From contig JAUVPY010000126.1 of NCBI GenBank assembly GCA_030598425.1, positions 1-7,006 of the forward strand: a DNA stretch of 7,006 nucleotides, written 5' to 3'. Numbering within the stretch: position 1 is the stretch's first letter; each line of letters begins with the position of its first letter. The translations under genes and the position numbers were made by a program. Below the pieces are notes generated by a model. That model did not search any database and was not told the origin of the DNA. It saw only the letters and a list, made by a program, of their open reading frames with translations. Of this stretch, positions 5,457 through 7,006 are shown in pieces. Source of the DNA: Anaerolineae bacterium. GTDB lineage: Bacteria > Chloroflexota > Anaerolineae > 4572-78 > NAK82.

Positions 5457-6644
5457 ATGTTTGAACTCTCGACACAGGACCAACAGGCATTAACATCATT
5501 CTTGCAGGACTTGGTGCGCATTCCCAGCATCTCGTGCGAGGAAAAGGGTGTCGCTGAGCGCCTGGGGTCCGAGATGCGCGCCGTCGGCTTCGATGACGTG
5601 TGGACCGATCGCATTGGCAACGTAGTGGGGCGCATCGGGCCGGGAACTGGTCCTCGCTTTCTGTACAACGGCCATATGGACACCGTGGGTGTAGGCGATC
5701 CCGGGGCCTGGACTCACGACCCCTTCGGTGCCGAGATTCATGACGGCCTTCTTTACGGCCGTGGCGCAACGGACATGAAGGGCCCATTGGCCAGTCTGGT
5801 CTACGGCGCAAAGGCACTCAAGGACAGGGGCGTAGAGCTGGCCGGCGACCTTTATGTGGTTGGCGTGGTACAAGAGGAGCCGTGCGAAGGATACGCGATG
5901 CGCGTGCTTGTCGAGGAGGAGGGCCTTCGCCCCGATTGGGTGGTGCTGGCCGAACCGACCAACCTGCGAGTGAGTCGAGGACACCGCGGGCGGATGGAAA
6001 TGCACGTCACTGTGCGTGGCCGCTCGTCCCACGCCTCGATGCCTCATCTGGGTGAGAACGCGATTTATGACGCGGCGCGTGTCGTTTTTTCATTGGAGTT
6101 GCTGTCCGAGATGCTGGCCGAGGACCCCTTCCTGGGCAAGGGAACGTTAGCTGTTACTCGTATCGAGAATACAGCCGCCAGCAAAAACGTCATCCCCGAT
6201 AGCTGCACCTTTGTCATTGACCGGCGGCTGACGCTGGGCGAAACCGAGGCCAAGGCCCTGGCCGAGGTGGAGGGCGTCATCGTGCGTGAAAACGTGCGTG
6301 CCGAGGTCTCTCTGGCCGAGTTTGACTATACCAGCTACACCGGCTACCGTTGCCGTGACGTGGAGCACTACCCGGCCTGGGTGGTGTCCGAGAACCACAT
6401 CCTGGTGCAGGCGACGGGTCAGGCGGTTAGAGAGGTAACCGGCGAGCGCCCCCCCATCGGCACGTGGGATTTTTCGACCGACGGCGTTTACACCATGGGT
6501 GTCGCCGGCATCCCCACGGTGGGGATGGGGCCCGGTGAGGAGACTCAGGCTCACATCGCCGACGAGTGCATTCGCCTGGCCGACTGTTACACCGCTGCCC
6601 CAATCTACGCCCAACTGGCCGTCGATCTGTTGGGGGATGCCTGA
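5457..6644 (+). CDS. M20-family metallohydrolase, YgeY-like
   Basis: This 395-residue cytoplasmic enzyme is predicted to be a two-metal (zinc-type) amidohydrolase of the ArgE/DapE/carboxypeptidase G2 superfamily. Ligands are in place: His73 and Asp75 in NGHMDTV, bridging Asp106 in GATDMKG, catalytic Glu140 and ligand Glu141 in VQEEPCEG, Glu166 in AEPT and His366 in QAHIADE. His192 in SSHASMP sits in the lid domain (~175-290). Several strings closely recall E. coli YgeY: GHRGRMEM (175-182), FLGKGTL (225-231), DRRLTLGET (255-263) and TWDFSTDGV (336-344). YgeY belongs to a purine/selenium-linked catabolic cluster, but none of its partners is seen here. The start ATG has GAGGA (5445-5449) seven bases upstream; an in-frame TTG at 5436 lies within the heptad repeat and is less likely. 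The gene is followed 130 bases later by a strong terminator. The exact substrate is unknown; other M20 deacylases or dipeptidases remain possible. Confidence 0.9.
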   Translation: MFELSTQDQQALTSFLQDLVRIPSISCEEKGVAERLGSEMRAVGFDDVWTDRIGNVVGRIGPGTGPRFLYNGHMDTVGVGDPGAWTHDPFGAEIHDGLLYGRGATDMKGPLASLVYGAKALKDRGVELAGDLYVVGVVQEEPCEGYAMRVLVEEEGLRPDWVVLAEPTNLRVSRGHRGRMEMHVTVRGRSSHASMPHLGENAIYDAARVVFSLELLSEMLAEDPFLGKGTLAVTRIENTAASKNVIPDSCTFVIDRRLTLGETEAKALAEVEGVIVRENVRAEVSLAEFDYTSYTGYRCRDVEHYPAWVVSENHILVQATGQAVREVTGERPPIGTWDFSTDGVYTMGVAGIPTVGMGPGEETQAHIADECIRLADCYTAAPIYAQLAVDLLGDA

Positions 6645-6774
6645 CCAGCAACGAGCTTCACTGCACGATCTGCCTCGTTGCGTCTGGGCGGTCACCGCCA
6701 CCAGCTTCCTCACCGACATCCCACTGAGCACGCTGATTACTGCTGGACTGGCGGGATGGGCCAGGAGTCTCCGT

Positions 6775-6811
6775 AGCGTGGGTAGGGTCGAAGACCTACC
6801 CACGCTTTTTT
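6775..6811 (+). terminator. Strong intrinsic terminator after the M20 hydrolase gene
   Basis: GCGTGGGTAGGGTC (6776-6789) pairs with GACCTACCCACGC (6793-6805) with one bulged G and a three-base GAA loop. Six T residues (6806-6811) follow directly. The T-tract on one side only makes it act for plus-strand transcription, isolating the hydrolase unit from nfo. Confidence 0.9.
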
Positions 6812-6866
6812 GTTACGCCTTGAGGATTTCACGCTCTTCGTTGCGCTACGAGGACTTCGTGGCAAC

Positions 6867-6896
6867 TTGCTGACGTGGGTCGATGGCGTGTATACT
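6867..6896 (+). promoter_or_regulatory. Probable promoter of the endonuclease IV gene
   Basis: TTGCTG (6867-6872) and TATACT (6891-6896) are 18 bases apart, downstream of the terminator and upstream of the nfo start. The expected transcription start near 6903 gives a leader of about 32 bases. I see no operator-like palindrome at the site. Confidence 0.65.
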
Positions 6897-6934
6897 TGGG
6901 GAGAGAATAAGCACGGAAATGAGGGGTGAGATAT

Positions 6935-7006
6935 ATGGCACGTTTGGGAGCACACATGTCCATCAGCGGTGGCGTCGACACCGCTTTCGATAGGGGCGAG
7001 CAGGTC
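6935..7006 (+). CDS. nfo: Endonuclease IV (apurinic/apyrimidinic endonuclease), N-terminal fragment at window edge
   Basis: The first 24 codons are open to the window edge. They read ARLGAHMSISGGVDTAFDRG, which matches the very conserved start of endonuclease IV (typically IGAHVSxSGGL with a following A-x-RG). The family cuts DNA 5' to abasic sites in base excision repair, using a three-zinc TIM-barrel centre; the first beta strand ending GAH is what is visible here. The start ATG is preceded by AGGGGTGA (6922-6929), five bases upstream, a good Shine-Dalgarno. The remaining roughly 260 residues expected for the family, including the other metal ligands, are outside the window. Confidence 0.88.
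   Translation, partial: MARLGAHMSISGGVDTAFDRGEQV

Noticed and set aside
5436..5459. TTG at 5436 as start of the M20 hydrolase
   Set aside because: It lies in the arm of the heptad repeat without a ribosome site, whereas ATG 5457 has GAGGA seven bases upstream and fits the family N-terminus.
6648..6764. Short inverted repeats after the hydrolase: GCAACGAG/CTCGTTGC (6648-6681), GGCGGT-C-ACCGCC (6687-6699), CTGGC/GCCAG (6748-6764)
   Set aside because: Short stems with no U-tract, no gene-start context and no extended match. A structured 3' UTR is possible but not supported beyond the clear terminator at 6775-6811.
6499..6955. Open frames 6499-6873 (plus) and 6737-6955 (minus)
   Set aside because: The first overlaps the end of the hydrolase out of frame and runs through the terminator; the second runs through the terminator and nfo promoter. 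Neither has a ribosome site or recognizable domain.

Overview
The window is an ordinary-looking bacterial chromosome segment of moderately high GC with compact intergenic gaps. Gene content and protein style suggest a Chloroflexota/Anaerolineae-like bacterium; this is inferred from remembered family resemblance and is not proved by any marker here. I see no phage, transposase, CRISPR array or defence gene, and no clearly novel multi-gene system. The most unusual items are small non-coding structures and translation-start architectures.

Left part, minus strand. The window opens inside an NfeD-type membrane-bound ClpP-like serine protease (868 down to 1, C-terminus cut off by the window edge). 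Upstream of it lies a complete small tRNA transcription unit read leftward: a consensus promoter (1303-1275), tRNA-Ser(UGA) (1204-1115), tRNA-Ser(GCU) (1078-987), both with encoded CCA, and a 13-bp hairpin terminator (979-944). The 241-base stretch 1205-1445 holds two divergent promoters and a small GTGCC/GGCAC palindrome but no gene.

Middle, plus strand. Three co-directional genes form a small surface-glycan cluster: two GT-B fold family 4 glycosyltransferases (1446-2591 and 2649-3818) and a polytopic polyprenyl-phosphate glycosylphosphotransferase of the WbaP/WcaJ type (start set at GTG 3856, to 5337). The third enzyme would load the first sugar phosphate onto the lipid carrier at the membrane, and the two GT4 enzymes would extend it from the cytoplasm. 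No flippase, polymerase or nucleotide-sugar gene is visible, so the pathway must be completed elsewhere. Start regions differ: the first gene has a sigma70-like promoter but little Shine-Dalgarno, the second looks leaderless behind an extended -10, and the third has a strong Shine-Dalgarno buried in a perfect 7-bp hairpin.

Right part, plus strand. After a 119-base gap holding an inverted array of CAAATNN heptads comes a YgeY-like M20 metallohydrolase (5457-6644) with all expected metal ligands. A strong intrinsic terminator (6775-6811) closes that unit. A TATACT promoter and good Shine-Dalgarno then lead into the first 24 codons of an endonuclease IV (nfo) gene that runs off the right edge. 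The 290 bases from 6645 to 6934 contain only the terminator, the nfo promoter and a few short inverted repeats.
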